Origin: Acidovorax sp. MR-S7
GTDB lineage: Bacteria; Pseudomonadota; Gammaproteobacteria; Burkholderiales; Burkholderiaceae_C
Assembly (NCBI RefSeq): GCF_000400995.2
Contig: NZ_DF238908.1
Span: forward strand, 124,001-188,000
Length of the DNA stretch: 64,000 nucleotides
Reading direction: 5' to 3'
In this document: positions 26,339 to 35,655 of the stretch, in pieces
Layout of the letters: every line of letters begins with the position of its first letter
Position numbering within the stretch: the stretch's first letter is position 1
Made by a program: the position numbers and the translations under genes
Notes under the pieces: generated by a model
What the model saw: only the letters and a program-made list of their open reading frames with translations
Database searches by the model: none
What the model was told of the DNA's origin: nothing

Positions 26339-27826
26339 ATGACCACGAATGTTCATCCCGTCGACGAGAAACTGCCCTGGGCGCGTGCCACCACGCTGGG
26401 GCTGCAGCATGTGCTGGTCATGTATGCGGGCGCGGTGGCCGTTCCCCTCATCGTGGGGCGGGCGCTGAACCTGCCGCCCGACCAGGTGGCGCACCTGATC
26501 TCGGCCGACCTGTTCGTCTGCGGCCTGGTCACGCTGATCCAGGCCTGGGGCGCCACGCAGTGGTTCGGCATCAAGCTGCCGGTGATGATGGGCGTGACCT
26601 TCGCCGCCGTGGCGCCGATGATCTCCATGGCCCAGGCCACGGGCGGGCAGGCGGGCGCGGGGATGATCTTCGGCGCGGTGATCGGGGCGGGCGTGATATC
26701 GATGCTCATCGCCCCAGTCATCAGCGGCCTGCTGCGCTTCTTCCCGCCGGTGGTCACGGGCACCATCATCGCGGTGATCGGCATCAGCCTGATGCGCGTG
26801 GGCATCAACTGGATCTTCGGCAATCCCGTGGGCCCCACGGCCCCGGCCGTGCCCAACCCGGAACACCTGAAGTGGCTGGCCGAGGCCCAGTCCGCCGCCG
26901 GCGCGCCGGGCTCGTCGCTGCCGCCGGTGCCCAAGGGCCTCGCGGTGGTGCCCACCATGCCCAACCCCAAGTACGCCGACCTGACCGGCGTGGGCATCTC
27001 GGGCGTGGTGCTGCTCACCATCCTGATGGTGGCGCGCTTCGGCAAGGGCTTCTGGGCCAACATCTCGGTGCTGCTGGGCATCATCGTGGGCGGCGTGGTC
27101 ACGGCGGCCATGGGCCTCATGGACTTCCACAAGGTGGCGCAGGCCCAGTGGTTCGACGTGGTGCTGCCCTTCGAGATCGCCTACCCGGTGTTCGACCCCA
27201 TCCTGATCCTGACCATGACGCTGGTGATGATCGTGGTGATGATCGAATCGACCGGCATGTTCCTCGCGCTGGGCGAGATGACCGACCGCGAGATCTCCCG
27301 CGACGACCTCACGCGCGGCCTGCGCACCGACGGGCTGGGCACGCTGATCGGCGGCATCTTCAACACCTTCCCCTACACCAGCTTCTCGCAGAACGTAGGC
27401 CTGGTGGCCGTCACCGGCGTCAAGAGCCGCTGGGTGTGCGTGGCGGGCGGCTTCATCCTCGTCATCCTGGGCGTGTTGCCCAAGATGGCGGCGCTGATCG
27501 AGTCGCTGCCCACCGTGGTGCTGGGCGGCGCGGGGCTGGTGATGTTCGGCATGGTGGCTGCCACGGGCATTCGCATCCTGTCGAACGTGGACTTCCAGAA
27601 GAACCGCAACAACGCGATGATCGTGGCCGTCTCCATCGGCGTGGGCATGATCCCGCTGATCGCGCCCAACTTCCGCCAGTGGATGCCCCACTCCATCCAT
27701 CCACTGATCGAATCCGGTATCCTGCTGGCCTCGATCACCGCCGTGGTCCTGAACATCTTCTTCAATGGCGCTAGCCGCGACACCTCTGCGGCCGTGAACG
27801 CCGCCCGGCAGGCCGACGCCCACTGA
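26339..27826 (+). CDS. NCS2 nucleobase permease, probably urate/xanthine
   Basis: A 495-residue membrane protein with 12-14 predicted segments. The NCS2 features are GLQHVLVMYAGAVAVPLIVG in the first segment, the ESTGMFLALGEMT region with the substrate-binding Glu, and the signature SFSQNVGLVAVTGVKSR. This subgroup carries purines, and the operator and neighbours point to urate or xanthine. ATG at 26339 follows AAAGGAAGACCC. A hairpin terminator follows. An insert of about 50 residues (26840-26990) rich in Pro and Ala sits between two membrane segments. Confidence 0.94.
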   Translation: MTTNVHPVDEKLPWARATTLGLQHVLVMYAGAVAVPLIVGRALNLPPDQVAHLISADLFVCGLVTLIQAWGATQWFGIKLPVMMGVTFAAVAPMISMAQATGGQAGAGMIFGAVIGAGVISMLIAPVISGLLRFFPPVVTGTIIAVIGISLMRVGINWIFGNPVGPTAPAVPNPEHLKWLAEAQSAAGAPGSSLPPVPKGLAVVPTMPNPKYADLTGVGISGVVLLTILMVARFGKGFWANISVLLGIIVGGVVTAAMGLMDFHKVAQAQWFDVVLPFEIAYPVFDPILILTMTLVMIVVMIESTGMFLALGEMTDREISRDDLTRGLRTDGLGTLIGGIFNTFPYTSFSQNVGLVAVTGVKSRWVCVAGGFILVILGVLPKMAALIESLPTVVLGGAGLVMFGMVAATGIRILSNVDFQKNRNNAMIVAVSIGVGMIPLIAPNFRQWMPHSIHPLIESGILLASITAVVLNIFFNGASRDTSAAVNAARQADAH

Positions 27827-27865
27827 TCGCCGGCCCTGCCCAGGCCTTCCACCCGAAGGCCCACG

Positions 27866-27900
27866 CGCCCCGCGTGTCCACCTGGCACCGGGGCGTTTTT
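27866..27900 (+). terminator. Rho-independent terminator after the permease
   Basis: CGCCCCG (27866-27872) pairs with CGGGGCG (27889-27895) around a 16-nt loop that can itself fold (GTG/CAC), followed by TTTTT. Confidence 0.8.
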
Positions 27901-27991
27901 GTCCTCGTAAATCCGTAGATCCCGGCGGCGCCCATCGCCGTCAGCATGCAGTAAGCTTGTTTTCGCCTTACTTCCTTCGATCGCAACTCCC

Positions 27992-30298
27992 ATGACCCAG
28001 AACCTGTCCGCCGCCGAAGCCGCGCTGCGCGAAGCCGCGCTTGAATACCACCGCAACCCGAGCAAGGGCAAGATCTCCGTCACGCCGACCAAGCCCCTGT
28101 CGAACCAGCGCGATCTCTCCCTGGCCTACTCCCCCGGCGTGGCCTACCCCTGCCTGGACATCCAGGCCAACCCGCAGCTCGCCGCCGACTACACCTCGCG
28201 CGGCAACCTCGTGGGCGTCATCACCAACGGCACGGCCGTGCTCGGCCTGGGCGACATCGGCCCGCTGGCCGGCAAGCCGGTGATGGAAGGCAAGGGGTGC
28301 CTCTTCAAGAAATTCGCGGGCGTGGACGTGTTCGACATCGAACTCGACGCGCGCGACCCCGACAAGATCATCGAGATCGTCGCCGCGCTGGAGCCCACGC
28401 TGGGCGGCATCAACCTCGAGGACATCAAGGCGCCCGAGTGCTTCTACATCGAGCGCGAACTGTCCAAGCGCATGAACATCCCCGTGTTCCATGACGACCA
28501 GCACGGCACGGCCATCATCTCCAGCGCCGCGCTCATCAACGGCCTGGAGCTCGTGGGCAAGGACATCGCCAACGTCAAGATCGCCGTCTCGGGCGCGGGC
28601 GCGGCGGCTATCGCCTGCGTGGACGTGATGGTGGGCCTGGGCGTCAAGCGCGAGCACATCTTCATGGTCGACTCCAAGGGCGTGATCCACACCGGCCGCG
28701 ACAACCTCGACGAATCCAAGGCCCGCTACGCCCAGAAGACCGACGCGCGCACGCTGGCCGACGTGGTGGCAGGCGCCGACGTGTTCCTGGGCTGCTCCGC
28801 CCCCGGCGTGCTCACGGCCGAGATGGTCAAGACGATGGCGGACAAGCCCATCATCCTGGCGCTGGCCAACCCCGAGCCCGAGATCCGCCCCGAACTGGCC
28901 CAGGCCGTGCGGCCCGACTGCATCATCGCCACCGGCCGCTCGGACTACCCGAACCAGGTCAACAACGTCCTGTGCTTCCCCTACATCTTCCGCGGCGCGC
29001 TGGACTGCGGCGCCACCAAGATCACCGAGGCCATGAAGCTCGCCTGCGTGCGCCAGATCGCCGCGCTCGCCAAGGAGAACGTGAGCGAAGAGGTGGCCAA
29101 CGCCTACGCGGGCAAGGAACTCACCTTCGGCCCCGACTACCTGATCCCCACGCCGTTCGACTCGCGCCTGATCCTCAAGATCGCGCCCGCCGTGGCCCAG
29201 GCTGCCGTCGAGTCGGGCGTGGCCACGCGCCCCATCGAGGACATGGAGGCGTACAAGGAGCAGCTCTCGCGCTTCGTGTTCCAGACCGGCATCCTCATGC
29301 GCCCCGTGATGGGCGCGGCCAAGGCCGTGCCCGACGAGCACAAGCGCGTGGCCTACGCCGACGGCGAGGACGAGCGCGCGCTGCGCGCCGCGCAGTTCGC
29401 CATCGACGACCGCATTGCAAAGCCCATCCTCATCGGCCGCCCGGCGGTGATCGCCGCCCGCATCGCCAAGGCCGGCCTGCGCATGCAGCCGGGCAAGGAC
29501 GTGGAAATCTGCGACCCTGCCGACGACCCGCGCTTCCGCCAGTACTGGGAGCACTACCATCAGCTCATGAAGCGCGACGGCGTCACGCCCGAGGTGGCCA
29601 AGGCCGCCGTGCGCCGCTCCAATACCATCATCGCCGCGCTGATGGTCCAGCTCGGCGACGCCGACGGCATGATCTGCGGCCTGGTGGGCACCTACGAGAC
29701 GCACCTGGAGCGCATCCACAACATCCTGGGCCATGCGCCCGACGCGCCGCACTACGCCGCGCTGAACGCGCTCATGACCAACAACGGCCCGCTGTTCATC
29801 GCCGACACCTACGTCAACGAAGACCCCACGGCCGAGCAGCTCGCCGACATCGCCTGGATGTCCGCGCAGGAGGTGCAGCGCTTCGGCATCCCGCCGAAGG
29901 TGGCCTTTCTCTCGCACTCCAGCTACGGCTCGTCCAAGCGCGCCTCTGCCAGGAAGATGCGCGCGGCGCGCGACCTGTTCGTGGCCCGCCACCCCGAGAT
30001 CGAATGCGACGGCGAGCTGCACGGCGACGCCGCGCTGGAGCCCAAGATCCGCAACACCTACCTGCAGGATTCGACGCTTACCGGCTCGGCCAACCTGCTG
30101 ATCTGCCCGAACATCGATTCGGCCAACATCCTCTACAACGTGCTCAAGACCACGACCAGCGGCGGCGTGACCGTGGGCCCCATCCTCATGGGCACCGCCG
30201 CCGCGGCCTACATCCTCACGCCCGCCGCCACCGTGCGCCGCGTGCTCAACATGACGGCGCTGGCGGTGGCCAGCAGCGCCGCGCGCCGCAACCGCTGA
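27992..30298 (+). CDS. maeB: NADP-dependent malic enzyme with phosphotransacetylase-like C-terminal domain
   Basis: Decarboxylates malate to pyruvate with NADP. The 768-residue protein has the malic-enzyme N- and NAD-binding domains (residues about 20-430: [55 protein letters not shown]) and a C-terminal domain (about 440-768) related to phosphate acetyltransferase that acts as a regulatory part sensing acetyl-CoA ([27 protein letters not shown]). This is the usual length for MaeB. It stands alone between two terminators; it could drain malate made from glyoxylate. Confidence 0.96.
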   Translation: MTQNLSAAEAALREAALEYHRNPSKGKISVTPTKPLSNQRDLSLAYSPGVAYPCLDIQANPQLAADYTSRGNLVGVITNGTAVLGLGDIGPLAGKPVMEGKGCLFKKFAGVDVFDIELDARDPDKIIEIVAALEPTLGGINLEDIKAPECFYIERELSKRMNIPVFHDDQHGTAIISSAALINGLELVGKDIANVKIAVSGAGAAAIACVDVMVGLGVKREHIFMVDSKGVIHTGRDNLDESKARYAQKTDARTLADVVAGADVFLGCSAPGVLTAEMVKTMADKPIILALANPEPEIRPELAQAVRPDCIIATGRSDYPNQVNNVLCFPYIFRGALDCGATKITEAMKLACVRQIAALAKENVSEEVANAYAGKELTFGPDYLIPTPFDSRLILKIAPAVAQAAVESGVATRPIEDMEAYKEQLSRFVFQTGILMRPVMGAAKAVPDEHKRVAYADGEDERALRAAQFAIDDRIAKPILIGRPAVIAARIAKAGLRMQPGKDVEICDPADDPRFRQYWEHYHQLMKRDGVTPEVAKAAVRRSNTIIAALMVQLGDADGMICGLVGTYETHLERIHNILGHAPDAPHYAALNALMTNNGPLFIADTYVNEDPTAEQLADIAWMSAQEVQRFGIPPKVAFLSHSSYGSSKRASARKMRAARDLFVARHPEIECDGELHGDAALEPKIRNTYLQDSTLTGSANLLICPNIDSANILYNVLKTTTSGGVTVGPILMGTAAAAYILTPAATVRRVLNMTALAVASSAARRNR

Positions 30299-30321
30299 AG
30301 CCGCGCGCCTCGCGCTGCCTA

Positions 30322-30355
30322 GCCCATGCACCCACCCGGGGGCATGGGCTTTTTT
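30322..30355 (+). terminator. Rho-independent terminator of maeB
   Basis: GCCCATGC (30322-30329) pairs with GCATGGGC (30342-30349) and is followed by six T. Confidence 0.92.
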
Positions 30356-30455
30356 CATTCCGCGCCCGCACCGCCTTGGTGCACCCCGCCCTGTTCCGGG
30401 CTGGCATCGTTCTTGCGCAACTCACCGCGTCATATCCCTGAAGCGAGAACGATCC

Positions 30456-31481
30456 ATGCACACCCGACGCACCCTCCTGACCACCGCCGCGCTGCTGCTC
30501 GCGGCCACGAGCGCCCAGGCCGCCGACACGCCGCTCAAGTTCCAGCTCGACTGGCGCTTCGAGGGCCCCTCGGCCCTGTTCGTGCAGCCCGCCGCCAAGG
30601 GCTACTTCAAGCAGCAGGGGCTGGACGTGACGGTGGACGCGGGCAACGGCTCGGGCGGCGCGGTGCAGCGCGTGGCCTCGGGCGCGTACGACATGGGCTT
30701 CGCCGACATGGCCGCGCTCATGGAATTCCACGCCAACAACCCCACCGCGCCCACCAAGCCCGTGGCCGTGATGGTGGTCTACAACAACACGCCCGCGGCA
30801 GTGATGGCGCTGAAGAAAAGCGGCATCCAGGCCCCCGCCGACCTGAGCGGCAGGAAGATGGGCGCGCCCGTCTTCGACGCGGGCCGCAAGGCCTTTCCGA
30901 TCTTCGCCAAGGCCAACAAGATCGAGAACGTGGCCTGGACCGCCATGGACCCGCCCCTGCGCGAGACCATGCTGGTGCGCGGCGACATCGACGCCATCAC
31001 CGGCTTCACCTTCACCAGCCTGCTGAACCTGGAGGCGCGCGGCGCCAAGGCCAGCGACGTGGTGGTGATGCAGTACGCCGACCATGGCGTGAAGCACTAC
31101 GGCAACGTGATCATCGCGGCGCCGAAGCTCCTCAAGGAGAACCCCGAGGCAGTCAGGAAATTCCTCGCCGCCTTCACCCAGGGCGCCAGGGAAGTCGTGG
31201 CCAAGCCCGCCGACGCCATCCAGTACGTGAAGGCGCGCGACGGCATCGCCAACACGCAGCTCGAAACGCGCCGCCTGCAGCTCGCCATCGACACCGTGGT
31301 CAACAGCCCCGACGCGCGCCGGGAGGGCTTCGGGCGGCTCGATGCCTCGCGCCTGGCGCTCATGGCCTCGGAAGTCTCCGACGCCTACGGCACCAAGACC
31401 CGCGTGGATGCGAACGCGGTGTGGAACGGCAGCTTCCTGCCGCCCGCCGCCGCGCTGGACGCGGTGCTGCCCAAGAAGTGA
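30456..31481 (+). CDS. ABC transporter substrate-binding protein, NMT1/THI5-like
   Basis: A 341-residue periplasmic protein with a Sec signal (HTRRTLLTTAALLLAATSAQ, cut at AQA-AD). The mature protein matches the NMT1/SsuA-like fold: FQLDWRFEGPSALFVQPAAK, YFKQQGLDVTVDAGNGSGGA and VASGAYDMGFADMAAL. This family binds nitrate, taurine, sulfonates, thiamine precursors and similar ligands; the sequence does not settle which. First gene of a three-gene importer; repeat R6 separates it from the ATPase gene. Confidence 0.9.
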   Translation: MHTRRTLLTTAALLLAATSAQAADTPLKFQLDWRFEGPSALFVQPAAKGYFKQQGLDVTVDAGNGSGGAVQRVASGAYDMGFADMAALMEFHANNPTAPTKPVAVMVVYNNTPAAVMALKKSGIQAPADLSGRKMGAPVFDAGRKAFPIFAKANKIENVAWTAMDPPLRETMLVRGDIDAITGFTFTSLLNLEARGAKASDVVVMQYADHGVKHYGNVIIAAPKLLKENPEAVRKFLAAFTQGAREVVAKPADAIQYVKARDGIANTQLETRRLQLAIDTVVNSPDARREGFGRLDASRLALMASEVSDAYGTKTRVDANAVWNGSFLPPAAALDAVLPKK

Positions 31482-31491
31482 TGCTCTCCCT

Positions 31492-31540
31492 TTGATAGCT
31501 GCCAGCGCTTTCTGAACAAGCGCTGTGACCCGATTCGACC
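31492..31540 (+). repeat. Intergenic repeat R6 inside the importer operon
   Basis: TTTGATAGCTGCCAGCGCTT, spacer TCTGAA, CAAGCGCTGTGACCCGATT. A nearly complete copy with paired arms CAGCGCTT and AAGCGCTG, lying between the substrate-binding and ATPase genes. Confidence 0.88.
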
Positions 31541-31544
31541 ACCA

Positions 31545-32375
31545 ATGATCACTACCACCGAAGACCCTCCCTTCGTGGACTTCCGCGACGTCTGGCTCGC
31601 CTACAACGACGAGCTGCGCGCAGCCAACCAGTTCGCCGTGGAGGCGATCGACCTGCAGGTGCGCCGGGGCGAGTTCATCGCCATCGTCGGCCCCTCGGGC
31701 TGCGGCAAGTCCACCTTCATGAAGCTCGCCACCGGGCTGCGCATGCCCTCCATGGGCCGCATCCGCATCGACGGGCAGCCCGTCACCGGGCCCTTGAAAA
31801 TCTCCGGCATGGCCTTCCAGGCGCCGTCGCTGCTGCCCTGGCGCAGCACGGTGGACAACGTGCTGCTGCCGCTGGAGATCGTCGAGCCGCACCGCAGCCA
31901 GTTCAAGGCCCGCCGCAAGGAATACGAGGCGCGCGCCCGCGCGCTGCTCCAGAAAGTGGGCCTGGGCGGCTACGAGGACAAGTACCCCTGGCAACTCTCG
32001 GGCGGCATGCAGCAGCGCGCCAGCATCTGCCGCGCGCTGATCCACGAACCCAAGATGCTGCTGCTCGACGAGCCCTTCGGCGCGCTGGATGCGTTCACGC
32101 GCGAAGAACTCTGGTGCATCCTGCGCGACCTGCAGGCCGAGCAGCGGTTCAACGTGATCCTCGTCACGCACGACCTGCGCGAAAGCGTGTTCCTGGCCGA
32201 CACGGTGTACGTGATGAGCAAGAGCCCCGGCCGCTTCATCGTGCGCCGCGAGATCGCGCTGCCGCGCCCGCGCGACCTGGAGCTGACCTACACCAAGGAA
32301 TTCACCGACATCGTGCTGGAGCTGCGCGGCCACATCGGCGCCTTGAGAAAAACCGGCGGGGAGATCACGCAATGA
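31545..32375 (+). CDS. ABC transporter ATPase, nitrate/sulfonate/taurine family
   Basis: 276 residues with Walker A GPSGCGKST, Q-loop FQAPSLLPW, signature LSGGMQQRASI, Walker B MLLLDEPFGALD and the H-loop VTHDL. The stop overlaps the permease start (ATGA). It powers the importer whose receptor is encoded at 30456. Confidence 0.93.
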   Translation: MITTTEDPPFVDFRDVWLAYNDELRAANQFAVEAIDLQVRRGEFIAIVGPSGCGKSTFMKLATGLRMPSMGRIRIDGQPVTGPLKISGMAFQAPSLLPWRSTVDNVLLPLEIVEPHRSQFKARRKEYEARARALLQKVGLGGYEDKYPWQLSGGMQQRASICRALIHEPKMLLLDEPFGALDAFTREELWCILRDLQAEQRFNVILVTHDLRESVFLADTVYVMSKSPGRFIVRREIALPRPRDLELTYTKEFTDIVLELRGHIGALRKTGGEITQ

Positions 32376-33148
32376 ACGCACGCCAACGCAAATACGCCGA
32401 ACGCTGGTCGCCCTGGGTGCTGCTGCTGGCCGTCATCATCCTGTGGCAGATCATCTGCTCGGCCTTCAACGTCTCGGAATTCATCTTCCCCAGCCCCCAG
32501 GCCATCTGGACACAGTTCGTCGAATACAAGGCCGTGATCGCGGGCCACGCCTGGCGCACCTTCTGGGTGACGATGGCAGGCTTCGGCATCGCCATCGTCG
32601 TGGGCGTGCTGTTGGGCTTCCTCATCGGCAGCTCGCGCATCGCCTACGCGGCGGTCTATCCGCTGATGACGGCGTTCAACGCCCTGCCCAAGGCCGCGTT
32701 CGTGCCCATCCTCGTGGTGTGGTTCGGTATCGGCGTGGGGCCGGCCATCCTCACGGCCTTTCTCATCAGCTTCTTTCCCATCATGGTGAACATCGCCACG
32801 GGCCTGGCCACGCTGGAGCCCGAGCTGGAAGACGTGCTGCGCGTGCTCGGTGCCAAGCGCTGGGACGTGCTGGTGAAAGTGGGCCTGCCGCGCTCGCTGC
32901 CCTACTTCTACGGCTCGCTGAAGGTGGCGATCACGCTGGCCTTCGTGGGCACCACGGTGAGCGAGATGACCGCCGCCAACGAGGGCATCGGCTACCTGCT
33001 CATCAGCGCGGGCTCGTCCATGCAGATGGGCCTGGCCTTCGCCGGCCTGCTGGCCGTGGGCGCGATGGCGATGGCGATGTACGAGCTGTTCAGCTATGTG
33101 GAAAAGCACACCACGGGCTGGGCGCGTCGGGGTTCGCAAGGGGAATGA
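32372..33148 (+). CDS. ABC transporter permease, nitrate/sulfonate/taurine family
   Basis: 258 residues with about six membrane segments and the EAA-type cytoplasmic loop EDVLRVLGAKRWDVLVKVGL that contacts the ATPase. The earlier FNALPKAAFVPILVVWFGIG is typical of SsuC/TauC-like permeases. Start overlaps the ATPase stop by 4 bp. Convergent with the SfnB-like gene 31 bp away. Confidence 0.93.
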   Translation: MNARQRKYAERWSPWVLLLAVIILWQIICSAFNVSEFIFPSPQAIWTQFVEYKAVIAGHAWRTFWVTMAGFGIAIVVGVLLGFLIGSSRIAYAAVYPLMTAFNALPKAAFVPILVVWFGIGVGPAILTAFLISFFPIMVNIATGLATLEPELEDVLRVLGAKRWDVLVKVGLPRSLPYFYGSLKVAITLAFVGTTVSEMTAANEGIGYLLISAGSSMQMGLAFAGLLAVGAMAMAMYELFSYVEKHTTGWARRGSQGE

Positions 33149-33179
33149 TCAACTACGGCCTCTTTCGAAGAGAAGGCTT

Positions 33180-34325
33180 TCAACCACCCAGCGCCGCCTG
33201 CCCCGCCGCGATGAGCACGCTGTCGTCCTGCGGCGTATGCACCCGCCCGCAGAGCACGTCGCGCAGGTGCCTCTCCAGGGGGTTGCTGCGCGACAGCCCG
33301 TGGTTGCTAGTGAGCGCTAGCGCCTCCTGCACGGCATCCGCCGCGTTGCGCATCACCACGGTCTTGAGCAGGCCCGCCTGCACCGCGCCGACCGGCATGC
33401 CGCCGTCCAGGTCGCGCGCCAGGCCGTCCAGCAGGCGCAGGCTGGACAGCAGCAGCGCCTCGATGCGGCCGACCGCCTCCTGCACGCGCGCCAGCGTGGC
33501 CAGGGGTGCGCCCAGGTTGGAGGGCACGCGTTCGCGCAGGAAGCGCAGCAGCCAGTCGCGCGCAGCACGGGCGACGCCGGTGTAGAGCGCGCCGAGCAGC
33601 AGCGTCATCTCGGCCTGGAAGGCCCCGTCCGCCAGCGCGCGCGTGCCGCCGGGCTGCAGGTCCAGCGCATGGTCCGGCGGCGTGGGCACGTCCTGCAGCA
33701 CCACGTCGTGGCTGCCGCTGGCGCGCAGGCCCAGGTGGTCCCAGGTGGGATCGATGCGCACGCCCGGGCTGTCCGCGCGCACGAGGAAGGTGCCCACGCG
33801 CGGTGCGGCCTCGTCGGTGCGCGCCCACACGGCGTACCAGCGCAGGATGGGCGCACCGGTGGAATAGATCTTGCGCCCGCTCAGGCGCCAGCCCTCGGGC
33901 GTGCGCCGCGCCACGGTGGCGGGCAGGCCGCCGCGCGCGGGCGAACCCAGCTCCGGCTCCACGCGCAGCGCGTTGATGAGCGACACGCCCTCCACCGCCT
34001 CGCGCACCACGCGGCGCGCCAGCGCCTCGGGCCAGGGCGAATCCGCCCGCCCCATGCCGCGCTGCTGCATGTACTGCATGGTGAGCACCAGCGCCGTCGC
34101 CGGGCAGCCGTGGCCGATGGCGCCGATAACGTCGGCCAGTTGCGCCAGCGGCGCACCCTGCCCGCCCAGCGTGCGTGGCGCGGCCAGGGCCAGCAGGCCG
34201 GCGGCGTGCAGCTCGGCGAAGTTCTCGTGGGGAAAGCTGCCGTCGCGGTCGTGCGCGGCAGCGCGTTGCGCGAAGCTGGCCGCGAGCACGCGCGCCGTCT
34301 CGCCCCAGCCGGTCGGTGCATTCAT
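33180..34325 (-). CDS. SfnB/DszC-like acyl-CoA dehydrogenase-fold flavoprotein
   Basis: A 381-residue flavoprotein of the acyl-CoA dehydrogenase fold. N-terminal helices (HDRDGSFPHENFAELHAAGL) lead to a middle beta domain (GWRLSGRKIYSTGAPILRWY) and a C-terminal helical bundle (LALTSNHGLSRSNPLERHLR). The usual catalytic Glu of acyl-CoA dehydrogenases is not evident, and the SNHGL pattern fits sulfur-acquisition oxygenases such as SfnB or DszC that use reduced flavin. It lies 2 bp after the LLM monooxygenase gene, so both probably attack an organosulfur compound. Exact substrate unknown. Confidence 0.85.
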   Translation of the reverse strand: MNAPTGWGETARVLAASFAQRAAAHDRDGSFPHENFAELHAAGLLALAAPRTLGGQGAPLAQLADVIGAIGHGCPATALVLTMQYMQQRGMGRADSPWPEALARRVVREAVEGVSLINALRVEPELGSPARGGLPATVARRTPEGWRLSGRKIYSTGAPILRWYAVWARTDEAAPRVGTFLVRADSPGVRIDPTWDHLGLRASGSHDVVLQDVPTPPDHALDLQPGGTRALADGAFQAEMTLLLGALYTGVARAARDWLLRFLRERVPSNLGAPLATLARVQEAVGRIEALLLSSLRLLDGLARDLDGGMPVGAVQAGLLKTVVMRNAADAVQEALALTSNHGLSRSNPLERHLRDVLCGRVHTPQDDSVLIAAGQAALGG

Positions 34326-34327
34326 GC

Positions 34328-35428
34328 TCAGGCCGCCTTGCGTTCCAGTGCGCGCTGCGCGTCGCGCTCGGCCACCTTAGCGCGTACCAGCGGCAGCAGC
34401 TCCCGGCCGTATTCGACGGCGTCCACCAGCGGATCGAAGCCGCGCAGGAGGAAAGTCTCGATGCCCAGGTCGTAGTACGCGAGCAGCGCGTCGGCCACCT
34501 GTTCGGGCGTGCCCACGAGCGCGGTGGAGTTGCTGCGCCCGCCCGTCTCGCGCGCGATGGCGGTCCACAGGCGCTCGTCCACGCGGTCGCCCTTGGCGGC
34601 GTCGGCCAGCAGGCGGCGCGCGCCCTCGCTCTGCTGCGGGCCAGCGCCGCGCGCGTGGGCGATCTGCACCTGCTGGGCGCGCGTCGCCTCCAAGATGCGC
34701 CCGGCCTTGGCCCAGGCCTCGTCTTCGGTGGACGCGACGATGGGGCGGAACGAGATGCTGAACCCGATGCCGCGCCCGTGCGCCGCCGCCTCGGTGCGTA
34801 CGCGCCGCACGAGGTCGCCCGCCTGCGCGAGCGATTCGCCCCAGAGCGCGTACACGTCCGCATGCCGCCCCGCCACCGCCAGAGCCGGGGCCGAGGCGCC
34901 GCCGAAGTAGATCGGCACATAGGGCTGCTGCAGCGGCTTGACCTCCGAGGCCGCGCCCTTCACGCGGTAGTACGTGCCCTCGTGGTCGAAGGGTTGGCTC
35001 TCCGTCCACACGCGGCGCAGCAGCGTGAGGTATTCGTCGGTGCGCGCGTAGCGCTCGTCGTGGGAGAGGAAGTCGCCATCGCGCTGCTGGTCCGCGTCGG
35101 AGCCGCCGCTGATGTAGTGCACCGCCAGGCGCCCGCCCGTGTAGTGGTCCAGCGTGGCGAGCTGGCGCGCGGCCAGCGTGGGCGCCACGAAGCCGGGACG
35201 GTGCGCGAGCAGGAAGCGGATGCGCTGCGTGGCCGCCGCCGCGTAGGCCACGGTGAGCAGCGTGTCGGGGCTGGTGGAGCTGGCGGGCACCAGGATGCGG
35301 TCGAAGCCCGCGTATTCATGTGCCTGGGCGAATGCGCGCACGTAGGCCGGGTCCACCGCGGGGCCGCGGCGCGCAAGGGTTTCGGACACTTCGTGCGGCT
35401 GGATCATGCCGATGAGCTGGATGGGCAT
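34328..35428 (-). CDS. LLM-class flavin-dependent monooxygenase (alkanesulfonate monooxygenase-like)
   Basis: A 366-residue luciferase-like barrel protein related to SsuD. Motifs are FDRILVPASSTSPDTL, RFLLAHRPGFVAPTLAARQL, TLDHYTGGRLAVHYISGG with the FMN-phosphate contact, and HDERYARTDEYLTLLRR. It is predicted to oxidise and cleave a C-S bond of a sulfonate using FMNH2 from a reductase such as SsuE. Start at 35428 preceded by CCGGAGAGTTTCTTCCT; the longer frame to 35581 overlaps a promoter box. First gene of a two-gene operon with sulfur box A 97 bp upstream. Confidence 0.92.
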   Translation of the reverse strand: MPIQLIGMIQPHEVSETLARRGPAVDPAYVRAFAQAHEYAGFDRILVPASSTSPDTLLTVAYAAAATQRIRFLLAHRPGFVAPTLAARQLATLDHYTGGRLAVHYISGGSDADQQRDGDFLSHDERYARTDEYLTLLRRVWTESQPFDHEGTYYRVKGAASEVKPLQQPYVPIYFGGASAPALAVAGRHADVYALWGESLAQAGDLVRRVRTEAAAHGRGIGFSISFRPIVASTEDEAWAKAGRILEATRAQQVQIAHARGAGPQQSEGARRLLADAAKGDRVDERLWTAIARETGGRSNSTALVGTPEQVADALLAYYDLGIETFLLRGFDPLVDAVEYGRELLPLVRAKVAERDAQRALERKAA

Positions 35429-35524
35429 AGGAAGAAACTCTCCGGGAGGGTGGACAAACAAAGCGCCGGCAAGGCATGCCATGCGCCCGCGTGCCGCCAT
35501 GATCGGCACGCGAGCGCGCCGCGC

Positions 35525-35554
35525 CAACGAAGGAAAACGCGTTTGCTTGTGCGC
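35525..35554 (-). promoter_or_regulatory. Sulfur box A, before the LLM monooxygenase operon
   Basis: Plus-strand ends are CAACGAA (35525) and TTTGCTTGTGCGC (ending 35554). It shares a 30-bp frame with boxes B, C and D: GAACGAA at one end, a central A-run, then GCTTGCTTATGCGC. It is 97 bp from the start at 35428. It is probably a site for a CysB/SsuR-type LysR regulator (inference). Confidence 0.6.
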
Positions 35555-35591
35555 TTTGTGCGGGCCTTGGGCAGCCACCAAGCATTCATAG

Positions 35592-35640
35592 CAAAATCGG
35601 CCTCCAGCGCTTTACTGGAAATCGCAAGCAGCTATCAATT
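35592..35640 (-). repeat. Intergenic repeat R7
   Basis: Plus strand GCAAAATCGGCCTCCAGCGC to GCAAGCAGCTATCAATT, i.e. forward on the minus strand, between the cytochrome c gene and the LLM operon promoter. Confidence 0.85.
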
Positions 35641-35655
35641 AAGAAGCAGAGTGCA

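Noticed and set aside
31482-31544. Break between the substrate-binding gene and the ATPase gene as an operon boundary
   Set aside because: The gap is only 63 bp and is filled by repeat R6; no promoter or T-tract terminator was seen, so the genes are kept as one operon.
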